A DNA stretch of 9,864 nt from Flavobacteriaceae bacterium (GTDB lineage: Bacteria > Bacteroidota > Bacteroidia > Flavobacteriales > Flavobacteriaceae): positions 1 to 9,864 of the forward strand of contig DAOVTF010000045.1 of assembly GCA_030633225.1 (NCBI GenBank), read 5' to 3'. This document shows, one piece after another, positions 1 to 6,155 of this stretch. The notes below the pieces were generated by a model. The model saw only the letters and a list, made by a program, of their open reading frames with translations, did not search any database and was not told the origin of the DNA. The position numbers and the translations under genes are program-made. Positions within the stretch are counted from its first letter, which is position 1, and each line of letters begins with the position of its first letter.

Positions 1-38
1 ATAATATAATTTTAAGTTTGATTTTATAAATGTAATAA

Positions 39-992
39 TTATTTTCTTTCTAATACTTTTTTAACAGCTGCAATAATCGCTTTATCGTTTAATTCATATT
101 TTTCCATTAATTGAGCAGGGGTACCCGATTCACCAAAAGTATCGTTAACGGCAACAAATTCTTGAGGTACAGGATTGTTGGTTGATAAAACTCTGGCAAC
201 ACTTTCTCCTAATCCACCTAAAATATTATGTTCTTCGGCTGTAACTATACAATTTGTTTTGGCAATGGATGTTAAAATAGCTTCTTCATCTAAAGGTTTT
301 ATCGTGTGAATATTAATAACTTCAGCACTAATTCCTTGTGCGTCTAATTGTTCAGATGCTTGTAAAGCTTCCCATACTAAATGACCTGTAGCAACTATGG
401 TTACGTCAGTTCCTTCTGTCAATTTTATTGCTTTTCCAATTTCAAATTTTTGATCTTCCGGTATAAAGATTGGAACAGCTGGCCTACCAAAACGTAAATA
501 AACGGGTCCTTCATATTCAGCAATAGCAATAGTAGCAGCTTTGGTTTGGTTATAATCACAAGGATTGATGACTACCATACCTGGTAACATTTTCATCATA
601 CCAATATCTTCTAATGTTTGATGTGTTGCTCCATCTTCACCTAATGTTAAACCTGCATGAGAAGCACAGATCTTAACATTTTTATTTGAATAAGCAATGG
701 ATTGTCTAATTTGATCATAAACTCTAGCAGTTGAAAAATTAGCGAATGTTCCGGTAAACGGAATTTTTCCACCAATAGTTAAACCAGCTGCAATACCCAT
801 CATATTTGCTTCAGCAATACCAATTTGAAAAAAACGATCAGGATTTTCATCAATAAATTCATTCATTTTTAATGATCCGATCAAATCTGCACAAAGAGCT
901 ACAACATTTTCATTGGTTCTTCCTAACTCAGCTAAACCAGCACCAAATCCAGAACGAGTATCTTTCTTTTCGGTAAAAGTGTATTTTTTCAT
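39..992 (-). CDS. tkt: Transketolase, C-terminal half (split transketolase subunit)
   Basis: This is the second half of a split transketolase (317 aa). With the N-terminal subunit encoded divergently at 1156 it should form the cytosolic enzyme that moves two-carbon units between sugar phosphates in the non-oxidative pentose phosphate pathway. The pyrimidine-binding domain covers about residues 5-175, with the catalytic-type glutamate in GIAEANM (Glu61) and the motif HAGLTLGEDGATHQ at 112-125. The transketolase C-terminal domain follows at about 190-310. No thiamine pyrophosphate GDG motif is present, as expected for this half. The ATG start at 992 lies about 30 nt from a predicted transcription start and has no Shine-Dalgarno sequence. 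The 38 bases left of the stop codon hold no clear terminator, so read-through past the window edge is possible. Deoxyxylulose-phosphate synthase and the E1 beta subunit of 2-oxoacid dehydrogenases share this fold, but the length and the split partner favour transketolase. Confidence 0.94.
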   Translation of the reverse strand: MKKYTFTEKKDTRSGFGAGLAELGRTNENVVALCADLIGSLKMNEFIDENPDRFFQIGIAEANMMGIAAGLTIGGKIPFTGTFANFSTARVYDQIRQSIAYSNKNVKICASHAGLTLGEDGATHQTLEDIGMMKMLPGMVVINPCDYNQTKAATIAIAEYEGPVYLRFGRPAVPIFIPEDQKFEIGKAIKLTEGTDVTIVATGHLVWEALQASEQLDAQGISAEVINIHTIKPLDEEAILTSIAKTNCIVTAEEHNILGGLGESVARVLSTNNPVPQEFVAVNDTFGESGTPAQLMEKYELNDKAIIAAVKKVLERK

Positions 993-1027
993 TGAATTTT
1001 ATAAAAACTATAATTAAACATATTGCG

Positions 1028-1058
1028 CAAAAATAGGAATTAATAAGAAGTAAATAAA
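1028..1058 (-). promoter_or_regulatory. Predicted Bacteroidota promoter for the transketolase C-terminal gene
   Basis: On the minus strand, TATTTTTG (1035-1028) matches the Bacteroidota -7 consensus TAnnTTTG exactly. A TTTA (1058-1055), one base from the -33 consensus TTTG, lies 19 nt upstream, the usual spacing. This predicts transcription starting near 1021 and a leader of about 30 nt. Seen in the sequence; promoter activity is inferred. Confidence 0.55.
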
Positions 1059-1081
1059 CCATTTTATTAAATCTTTGGTTT
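1056..1081. repeat. Imperfect dyad AAACCA-N14-TGGTTT
   Basis: A 6-bp inverted repeat (1056-1061 and 1076-1081) lies at and just upstream of the -33 position of the minus-strand transketolase promoter. It could be an operator, but short arms in AT-rich DNA are often chance. Confidence 0.25.
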
Positions 1082-1088
1082 TAATTAA

Positions 1089-1114
1089 AAAAAGGAAATT
1101 ATAATAACCTTTTT
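1089..1114. repeat. Inverted repeat AAAAAGG-N12-CCTTTTT
   Basis: Seven-base perfect arms (1089-1095 and 1108-1114) flank a 12-nt AT-only spacer. The right arm falls where the -33 element of the plus-strand transketolase promoter would be, so a bound protein could block or recruit RNA polymerase. There is no proof of function. Confidence 0.3.
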
Positions 1115-1127
1115 ACATAGAGTTTTC

Positions 1128-1135
1128 TATTTTTG
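1128..1135 (+). promoter_or_regulatory. Predicted -7 element for the transketolase N-terminal gene
   Basis: TATTTTTG at 1128-1135 matches TAnnTTTG exactly and is the same octamer as the box on the opposite strand. No good TTTG is found 17-23 nt upstream, so the -33 element is weak. Transcription would start near 1142, giving a leader of about 14 nt without a Shine-Dalgarno sequence. Confidence 0.5.
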
Positions 1136-1155
1136 CAATTCAAATTAAACAGATA

Positions 1156-2001
1156 ATGGCTAGAATAAAAGAGTTACAAGATTTTTCAACACAAATAAGA
1201 CGTGATATAGTAAGAATGGTACATGCAGTTAATTCTGGACATCCAGGAGGCTCCTTAGGTTGTAATGAGTTTTTGACAGTACTTTATCAGGAAATTATGG
1301 ATTATTCTACTGATTTTAATATGGATGGAGTAGGAGAAGATCTATTCTTTTTGTCTAACGGTCATATTTCACCTGTACTATATAGTGTTTTAGCAAGAAG
1401 TGGGTTTTTCCCTGTAAAGGAATTAGCAACTTTTAGAAAAATTAATACTCGTTTACAAGGCCATCCAACTACACATGAAGGTTTACCAGGAATTAGAATG
1501 GCAGCAGGTTCATTGGGTCAAGGTTTATCAGTAGCTATTGGTGCTGCGACTGCAAAAAAACTGAATGGAGATGATAAATTGGTGTATACCTTACATGGTG
1601 ACGGTGAACTCCAAGAAGGACAAATATGGGAAGCTATGATGTATGCAGCAGGTAAAAATGTAGATAATTTAATTGCAACTGTTGATTATAATTTAAAGCA
1701 AATTGACGGACCTACAGATAAGGTAATGCCTCTGGGAGATTTAAGAGCGAAATTTGAAGCTTTTGGATGGAAAGTTTTAGAAGTAAAAAAAGGTAATGAT
1801 ATTGAAAGTATAATTACTGGATTAAAAAAAGCAAAATCTGAAACTGGTAAGGGAAAACCAGTTTGTATCTTATTACACACGGAAATGGGTAATGGTATTG
1901 ATTTTATGATGGGTACGCATGCTTGGCATGGAAAGGCTCCGAATGACGAGCAATTGAAATCTGCTTTAGCACAAAACCCTGAGACTTTAGGTGATTATTA
2001 A
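1156..2001 (+). CDS. tkt: Transketolase, N-terminal half (thiamine-diphosphate-binding subunit)
   Basis: This is the first half of a split transketolase (281 aa). It binds thiamine diphosphate and magnesium and pairs with the C-terminal subunit encoded at 39-992. Visible signatures are SGHPGGS at 27-33, SNGH at 67-70, GSLGQGLS at 118-125, and the cofactor motif from GDG (148-150) to Asn179 in VDYN. QIDG follows at 182-185 and GTHAWHG is near the C-terminus at 253-259. The length is normal for a stand-alone N-terminal subunit, and the protein stops where the single-chain enzyme would enter the pyrimidine domain. The ATG at 1156 is the first usable start and sits about 14 nt from the predicted transcription start. 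A strong terminator follows 22 nt after the stop, so this is probably a single-gene transcript. Split transketolases are normally encoded side by side on one strand; the divergent layout here is less usual. Confidence 0.95.
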   Translation: MARIKELQDFSTQIRRDIVRMVHAVNSGHPGGSLGCNEFLTVLYQEIMDYSTDFNMDGVGEDLFFLSNGHISPVLYSVLARSGFFPVKELATFRKINTRLQGHPTTHEGLPGIRMAAGSLGQGLSVAIGAATAKKLNGDDKLVYTLHGDGELQEGQIWEAMMYAAGKNVDNLIATVDYNLKQIDGPTDKVMPLGDLRAKFEAFGWKVLEVKKGNDIESIITGLKKAKSETGKGKPVCILLHTEMGNGIDFMMGTHAWHGKAPNDEQLKSALAQNPETLGDY

Positions 2002-2022
2002 AAAATGAAATTATAATTAGAT

Positions 2023-2051
2023 AAACCGATTAACTTTAATCGGTTTTTTTT
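2023..2051 (+). terminator. Rho-independent terminator of the transketolase N-terminal gene
   Basis: AAACCGATTAA (2023-2033) pairs perfectly with TTAATCGGTTT (2036-2046) across a two-base centre, so the realistic hairpin has a slightly shorter stem and wider loop. A run of eight T follows at 2044-2051. The T-run overlaps the stop codon (2050-2052) of the convergent TRIC-family gene. The opposite strand lacks a comparable T-run, so the terminator mainly acts on plus-strand transcripts. Confidence 0.9.
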
Positions 2052-2673
2052 ATTTAGAAACTTTAGGTTTACTATAAAAAGTTGGTAATTGCAATTTAAA
2101 TCTTACGGCAATTAAACGAACAGCAATCACTATTAATGTTGTCAAAATGTGGATTACATCTTGATTAATATTGAACTTATTTAATGCCAAATAAGTAACA
2201 CTACCAATAATACAAGCAGTTGCGTAAATTTCTTTATGAAAGATTAATGGTATTTCATTACTCAAAGTATCTCTTATTACACCACCAAAAGTTGCAGTAA
2301 TCATTCCTAATGAAATTGAAATTATTGGATGTAAATTATTCTGAATTCCAATTTCTGTTCCAATGATCGTAAAAATTCCTAAACCAATAGTATCAAATAA
2401 AAATAGAGATTTACTTAAATAACTTATTTTTTTTCTAAAAATAATGGCTAAAACTACCGCGATGAAAATAACATAAATATAGGTTAAATCACCCATCCAA
2501 GTTACTGGACTTCTTCCAATTAACATATCTCTAATAGTTCCACCTCCAACCGCAGTTACAAATGCGATTATAAAAACTCCAAAGGGATCCATACGTTTAT
2601 TAATAGCAAATAAAGCACCCGAAATTGCAAATGCTGCTGTTCCTAATAAGTCAAGTGAATCAAAAATTGTCAT
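2050..2673 (-). CDS. TRIC / YadS-type (former UPF0126) membrane channel family protein
   Basis: This is a small inner-membrane protein (207 aa) of the bacterial trimeric intracellular cation channel family, whose studied members are potassium-permeable channels. About seven hydrophobic segments fill the chain. The two-fold internal repeat typical of the family is clear: GGGTIRD at 43-49 in the first half and FGGVIRD at 129-135 in the second. In this fold the glycine-rich kinks and the arginine shape the pore. The C-terminus is a short basic tail. The ATG at 2673 lies 9 nt after the mltF-like gene's stop, so the two are almost certainly co-transcribed, this gene last. The length is normal for the family. 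The family assignment is firm; ion selectivity and physiological role are not known from sequence. Confidence 0.92.
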   Translation of the reverse strand: MTIFDSLDLLGTAAFAISGALFAINKRMDPFGVFIIAFVTAVGGGTIRDMLIGRSPVTWMGDLTYIYVIFIAVVLAIIFRKKISYLSKSLFLFDTIGLGIFTIIGTEIGIQNNLHPIISISLGMITATFGGVIRDTLSNEIPLIFHKEIYATACIIGSVTYLALNKFNINQDVIHILTTLIVIAVRLIAVRFKLQLPTFYSKPKVSK

Positions 2674-2682
2674 TATTTCGGT

Positions 2683-4176
2683 TTATTCTTTTGCGAAATC
2701 TGAATATTGTTTATAACGGTAAAAAATCTCATTTATATAATTATATGGTTCATTCCCTCTTACATAACCAAACTTTACTTCAGAATCATTATAGTATTTT
2801 GATTTTGATAATTTTAAAATAAACTCATCAACACCTTCATCCCAATTTAAAGAGTCCTTATTGTATTTTTTAGCTAAATTCTGAGCATCTTTAACATGAC
2901 CAAATCCAGAATTATAAGATGCCATGGCAAATTTTATTCGCTGAATAGAATCAGGTATTTCCGGCCAATAATCATACATTCTTTTTAAGTATTTCATTCC
3001 AGCTTTTATATTTTGATCAGGATTATTAACATCAATTACCCCCAATTCTTTAGCTGTTGCCGGCATTAATTGCATCAATCCAGAGGCGCCGGTCCACGCT
3101 GTATCATTTAAATTAAACCTTGATTCTTGAAAAATGAGTGCCTTAACTAAACGCCAATCCCAACCTAAATCTATAGCATATTTTTTGACAATATTATCAT
3201 ATTTACTAATTTTACCTGTAGTTTCAGTATAAAATTCACTATCTACTCTTCTGTTAAACTGACTTCTGTTTTTAAAATATTTTTTATAGATTACATTATA
3301 ATCCGGTGTTTTTTTAATGTTTTTTAAGCCTTCATTGATCTTTGATAAAAGGTCAGGTGAATTTTTTCGAACTGCCCATGCAATTCTCTGAGAAAGACTT
3401 ATTGGGGTATTGATGTCAATATTTGGAAAATAACCTTTATGTATTGTAGCAATATTATTATCAATTATTGTGTATTTAATCTTCCCTTCAGAAACTAATT
3501 TAATACTCTCTTCATCCGTAGTTTCTCCTGGTAATATTTTGATGTAAATTGTATCTCCCAATTCATTTGAAAGTTGAGATAATCTCAGATAGTATGAAGT
3601 ATTCTTTCTTACAGAAACAGTATCATTAATAAGGTCAACAATATCAGTTGCTAGTTGCTTTTTAATATTATCAACATTTAATTTTCTCCAATTATCAGGT
3701 TTTTTTTGAACTAAAGTTTGATGTGTAATAATATATGGATTGGTAAAACTTACTTCTTCTTTTCTGTTACCCGTTATTGTATAACCAGTAGCAATAATAT
3801 CACCTTCACCACGATTTAACATTGGAATCACAGAATCAACATTTTTAGCTAACACAATTTCAAGATCAACTTCTATTTTTTTTGCCAACCTAGACAACAT
3901 CTCATATTCAAAACCCATTGCTTGACCCTTGTATAAAAAGTATCCTGTTGGCGAAAATGTTGTAATTGCCCTAAGAACGCCAGCTTCTTTAATTTCGTTA
4001 AGGTCATATTGTATAGGGTAATTTAGTCCATTTTGAAGATGAGAATCAGTTTCTCTATTTTTAGAATTACTGTTTTTTTTAGTATTTTCACATCCTGTAA
4101 TTAATACCGCAAAAAAAATAAGGCCTAACCATTTAAGTTTTTGATTTATAATAATTTTAATTAAATATAATTTCAT
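2683..4176 (-). CDS. mltF: MltF-like lytic transglycosylase lipoprotein (solute-binding plus SLT domains)
   Basis: This is a predicted outer-membrane-anchored lipoprotein (497 aa) that cleaves peptidoglycan glycan strands. A basic, hydrophobic signal peptide ends in the lipobox LITGC, with the lipidated cysteine at residue 29. The residues after the cysteine (ENTKKNS) are not acid-rich, so surface export is not suggested. A family 3 solute-binding-like domain occupies about residues 60-301. The soluble lytic transglycosylase domain runs from about 330 to 480, with the catalytic glutamate in FQESRF (Glu351), GLMQLMPATA at 366-375 and ASYNSG at 419-424. This domain order is that of MltF, where the first domain senses muropeptides or amino acids and modulates the second. 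I chose the ATG at 4176; an in-frame TTG two codons upstream (4182) is less likely. It sits 15 nt after the tfoX-like gene and 9 nt before the TRIC-family gene. Confidence 0.9.
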   Translation of the reverse strand: MKLYLIKIIINQKLKWLGLIFFAVLITGCENTKKNSNSKNRETDSHLQNGLNYPIQYDLNEIKEAGVLRAITTFSPTGYFLYKGQAMGFEYEMLSRLAKKIEVDLEIVLAKNVDSVIPMLNRGEGDIIATGYTITGNRKEEVSFTNPYIITHQTLVQKKPDNWRKLNVDNIKKQLATDIVDLINDTVSVRKNTSYYLRLSQLSNELGDTIYIKILPGETTDEESIKLVSEGKIKYTIIDNNIATIHKGYFPNIDINTPISLSQRIAWAVRKNSPDLLSKINEGLKNIKKTPDYNVIYKKYFKNRSQFNRRVDSEFYTETTGKISKYDNIVKKYAIDLGWDWRLVKALIFQESRFNLNDTAWTGASGLMQLMPATAKELGVIDVNNPDQNIKAGMKYLKRMYDYWPEIPDSIQRIKFAMASYNSGFGHVKDAQNLAKKYNKDSLNWDEGVDEFILKLSKSKYYNDSEVKFGYVRGNEPYNYINEIFYRYKQYSDFAKE

Positions 4177-4191
4177 AGTCAATGAATATAG

Positions 4192-4509
4192 CTAAATTTT
4201 AGATTTTGCATGCTCAACACCTATATTTATCCAATAGTTTAAATCTTCAGTAGGAGTTGGGTTTACAAAAATAAATTCTTTCATGGGTCTTTTTGTAAAA
4301 TCCATGATACGCACATTTGATTTTTCCAATACAAAATCTATTTTACTTGCAATAACTCTAACTGCTAATTCATTTTTAACAATGCCAACACACATTTTTC
4401 CATGATAAAGAAAGCTAATACCACCAAACATCTTTTTTTCTTGAATTTCATCTCCGTAAGGAACTAATAAATTCCTTAATGTATCAGCCAATAGTTCATT
4501 ATAAGCCAT
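4192..4509 (-). CDS. TfoX/Sxy N-terminal domain protein
   Basis: This small protein (105 aa) consists only of the TfoX N-terminal domain. The family hallmark is the KKMFGGISF block at residues 25-33, followed by a beta-rich core (CVGIVKNELAVRV, 40-52) and a C-terminal region with a tryptophan (NYWINIG, 91-97). Full-length TfoX/Sxy of gammaproteobacteria activates competence genes with CRP and has a second, C-terminal domain that is missing here. Stand-alone N-terminal versions are common in Bacteroidota and their function is unknown, so no competence role should be assumed. The ATG start at 4509 is about 12 nt from a transcription start predicted from the promoter at 4529-4559. It precedes the mltF-like gene by 15 nt and is probably co-transcribed with it. 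Confidence 0.88.
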   Translation of the reverse strand: MAYNELLADTLRNLLVPYGDEIQEKKMFGGISFLYHGKMCVGIVKNELAVRVIASKIDFVLEKSNVRIMDFTKRPMKEFIFVNPTPTEDLNYWINIGVEHAKSKI

Positions 4510-4528
4510 ATTTAATAGGATATAAATC

Positions 4529-4559
4529 CAAATATAGGCAAATAAATAAGAAGTATAAA
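4529..4559 (-). promoter_or_regulatory. Predicted promoter for tfoX-like, mltF-like and TRIC-family genes
   Basis: On the minus strand TATATTTG (4536-4529) matches TAnnTTTG exactly, with TTTA (4559-4556) 19 nt upstream as a one-mismatch -33 element. It fills the 50-nt gap between the glycosyltransferase stop and the tfoX-like start. It could start a three-gene transcript near 4522. Confidence 0.5.
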
Positions 4560-5561
4560 CTAGTTAATTTCTGAGAATTTATCTTTTCTTAATATAAAGT
4601 GCTGCCAAACAATACTAAATGTTTGATAGTATTTTGTTTGTTTAAACGAAATAAAACGTCTTTTTCTAAGCATTTTTGGTAAGTTTTTATAAAAGCTAAA
4701 GTGTGCTTTTACTATCGACCAAGTATGAATAGGCCTAAGTTCTATCAAAAATTTTATTCCAGCAATTCCGTCTAAAATCAATCTGAAAAATATTACTAAA
4801 AACACAAACCTTTTGGGTACATTTTTACAAATAGTAAACAAACTATTTCTAAAATTTAAAAAAGTTTTATGAGGGTTGGTTTCTTGTAAAGTTGCTCCTC
4901 CAACGTGATATACTTTTGAGGCTCCAACATATTGAATATTGTAGCCTTCATTTTGAATTCGCCAACAAAGGTCTATTTCTTCTTGATGTGCAAAATAATC
5001 TTCATCAAACCCTTTAAGCTGATGAAATACATTTGATCTTATAAAAAAGCATGCTCCAGTTGCCCAAAATATGTTATAATTATCATCATACTGTTTTTCA
5101 TCATTTTCAAGTTCCATAAAAATACGTCCTTTACAATAAGGATATCCCATAAAATCTACAAAACCACCTGCAGCACCCGCATATTCAAATTTTTGTTTGT
5201 CTTTAAAATCTAGCAACTTTGGTTGGATTGCTGCAATATTTTTATTTGATTTAAACTGCTTAATAATAGGTTTTAACCAATTTTCAGACACTTCAATATC
5301 TGAATTAACTAAAGCATAAACATCCGCATCAATATATTTTAATGCATCATTATAACCTTTAGCATAACCACCATTAATTTTATTTTGAACAATCTTAATA
5401 TCGGGGTAAGTATTTTGAAGAAAACTTATTGAATCATCACTAGAATTATTATCAGCCACATAAATAGTTGCCTCATCCTTACTGTATTTTATTACTGATG
5501 GAAGAAACTTTTCAAGTAAGGCTTTACCGTTCCAGTTTAATATTACAATGGCTACTTTCAA
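4560..5561 (-). CDS. Family 2 glycosyltransferase (rhamnosyltransferase/WbbL-like), TTG start
   Basis: This is an inverting GT-A fold glycosyltransferase (333 aa) that adds a sugar from a nucleotide donor to a growing cell-surface glycan on the cytoplasmic face of the membrane. The N-terminus VAIVILNWNG (3-12) and VADNNSSDDS (35-44) form the nucleotide-binding half. NSD (86-88) takes the place of the metal-binding DXD. ATGACFF (167-173) and EEIDLCWR (194-201) are the acceptor-side and catalytic-base motifs usual in this group. A hydrophobic stretch at about 251-272 may associate with the membrane, and the tail is strongly basic. The start codon is TTG at 5561: an in-frame TAA lies two codons upstream, no ATG occurs between, and starting at the next Met would remove the nucleotide-binding site. 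Sugar donor and acceptor cannot be read from sequence. No other glycan-synthesis genes are nearby. Confidence 0.92.
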   Translation of the reverse strand: MKVAIVILNWNGKALLEKFLPSVIKYSKDEATIYVADNNSSDDSISFLQNTYPDIKIVQNKINGGYAKGYNDALKYIDADVYALVNSDIEVSENWLKPIIKQFKSNKNIAAIQPKLLDFKDKQKFEYAGAAGGFVDFMGYPYCKGRIFMELENDEKQYDDNYNIFWATGACFFIRSNVFHQLKGFDEDYFAHQEEIDLCWRIQNEGYNIQYVGASKVYHVGGATLQETNPHKTFLNFRNSLFTICKNVPKRFVFLVIFFRLILDGIAGIKFLIELRPIHTWSIVKAHFSFYKNLPKMLRKRRFISFKQTKYYQTFSIVWQHFILRKDKFSEIN

Positions 5562-5592
5562 AATAAATTAAGATGATTTAATTTAATGAATG

Positions 5593-5600
5593 CAAACTTA
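5593..5600 (-). promoter_or_regulatory. Possible -7 element before the glycosyltransferase gene
   Basis: On the minus strand TAAGTTTG (5600-5593) matches TAnnTTTG exactly in the 78-nt gap before the glycosyltransferase. I see no -33 TTTG or TTG at proper spacing, so the call is weak. Transcription would start near 5586, giving a leader of about 25 nt ahead of the TTG start. Confidence 0.35.
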
Positions 5601-5639
5601 AAATAATTAGCCGTTTTTAAGCTTAATTATCCATTTAAT

Positions 5640-6083
5640 TTAAACATAATCCGGAATGTCATTTAAAAAATTATATTTCTTTAATTGATAATCCATTTTA
5701 CAGTAATAATGTTGCATACCATTGGTGACAATTAAATAATTTGAATTTAAACTTAAATTATATCTGGCAATTTGATCAAATGCATCTTGAGTGATTTTAA
5801 CCGTTGGTGCCTTACATTCAACAATAATATTAGTTAAGCCAGTTTTATCAAAAACCAAAATATCAGTTCGTTTACTTAAGTTATTGATTTTTAACTGTTT
5901 TTCGATAGCAATTAATGATTTTGGATATTTTTTTTCTATGATTAAATATTGAATAAAATTTTGTCTAACCCATTCTTCTGGTGTTAATACCACATTTTTT
6001 TTTCTTAACATATCAAAAATATAAAGCTTATTTTCTTTACTTTTGATTTTAAAGGAATAGGGCGGAAGATTTAATTTTTTCAT
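5640..6083 (-). CDS. Stand-alone type I restriction HsdR N-terminal domain nuclease-like protein
   Basis: This small protein (147 aa) corresponds to the N-terminal nuclease domain of type I restriction HsdR subunits, of PD-(D/E)XK fold. The putative active site is complete: Asp74 in RTDILVFD, Glu89 and Lys91 in VECKAP, and the Q-x3-Y motif QIARY (Gln104, Tyr108) that type I nucleases also carry. An upstream EEW (37-39) may supply the first acidic residue. It has no helicase motor, and no HsdM or HsdS gene is nearby, so it is not a restriction system. Single-domain proteins like this are widespread in Bacteroidota, and I recall them next to holA in flavobacteria. That suggests a housekeeping DNA role, but this is inference. 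The ATG at 6083 lies about 10 nt from the predicted transcription start. A run of nine A encodes part of residues 27-30. Confidence 0.87.
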   Translation of the reverse strand: MKKLNLPPYSFKIKSKENKLYIFDMLRKKNVVLTPEEWVRQNFIQYLIIEKKYPKSLIAIEKQLKINNLSKRTDILVFDKTGLTNIIVECKAPTVKITQDAFDQIARYNLSLNSNYLIVTNGMQHYYCKMDYQLKKYNFLNDIPDYV

Positions 6084-6100
6084 AAATTGGTTTCGACTTT

Positions 6101-6108
6101 CAAAATTA
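6101..6108 (-). promoter_or_regulatory. Predicted -7 element before the HsdR-domain gene
   Basis: On the minus strand TAATTTTG (6108-6101) matches TAnnTTTG exactly, and transcription would start near 6094. The -33 element is not recognisable. It probably serves the five-gene minus-strand run. Confidence 0.4.
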
Positions 6109-6122
6109 AAATTTTAAAAATG

Positions 6123-6147
6123 ATTAATTGTATTCATTACAATTAAT
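6123..6147. repeat. 25-bp dyad between the HsdR-domain gene and holA
   Basis: ATTAATTGT (6123-6131) and ACAATTAAT (6139-6147) are perfect 9-bp inverted repeats with a 7-nt centre, ATTCATT. The dyad ends 8 nt before the holA start codon. It could be an operator for either gene or a hairpin in the holA leader. AT-rich composition raises the chance background. Confidence 0.4.
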
Positions 6148-6155
6148 TTTAATGA

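Noticed and set aside
1..38. Terminator downstream of the transketolase C-terminal gene
   Set aside because: Only an AT-rich stretch with a small AATAATTATT palindrome overlapping the stop is present. A terminator may lie left of the window.
1686..1880. 64-aa open frame on the minus strand inside the transketolase N-terminal gene
   Set aside because: It lies wholly within a strongly supported gene on the other strand and shows no recognisable motif.
2625..2822. 65-aa plus-strand open frame across the TRIC-family/mltF-like junction
   Set aside because: It overlaps two well-supported minus-strand genes and its sequence is low-complexity Leu/Ile/Asn, typical of an antisense shadow in AT-rich DNA.
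4192..4509. Competence regulator TfoX/Sxy
   Set aside because: Only the N-terminal domain is present, and no competence genes or CRP-type sites are seen, so a competence role is not supported.
5617..5626. Palindrome TTAAGCTTAA after the HsdR-domain gene
   Set aside because: It is a short AT-rich palindrome with no loop and no T-run, too weak to call a terminator or operator.
5995..6003. Run of nine A (coding strand) early in the HsdR-domain gene, as a phase-variation tract
   Set aside because: In DNA this AT-rich, runs of nine are expected about once per window by chance, and the Lys-Lys-Asn codons fit the protein. Kept only as a note in the gene entry.
5640..6083. Remnant or part of a type I restriction-modification defence system
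   Set aside because: No helicase, methylase or specificity genes or their fragments are present nearby, and the domain is complete and self-contained.
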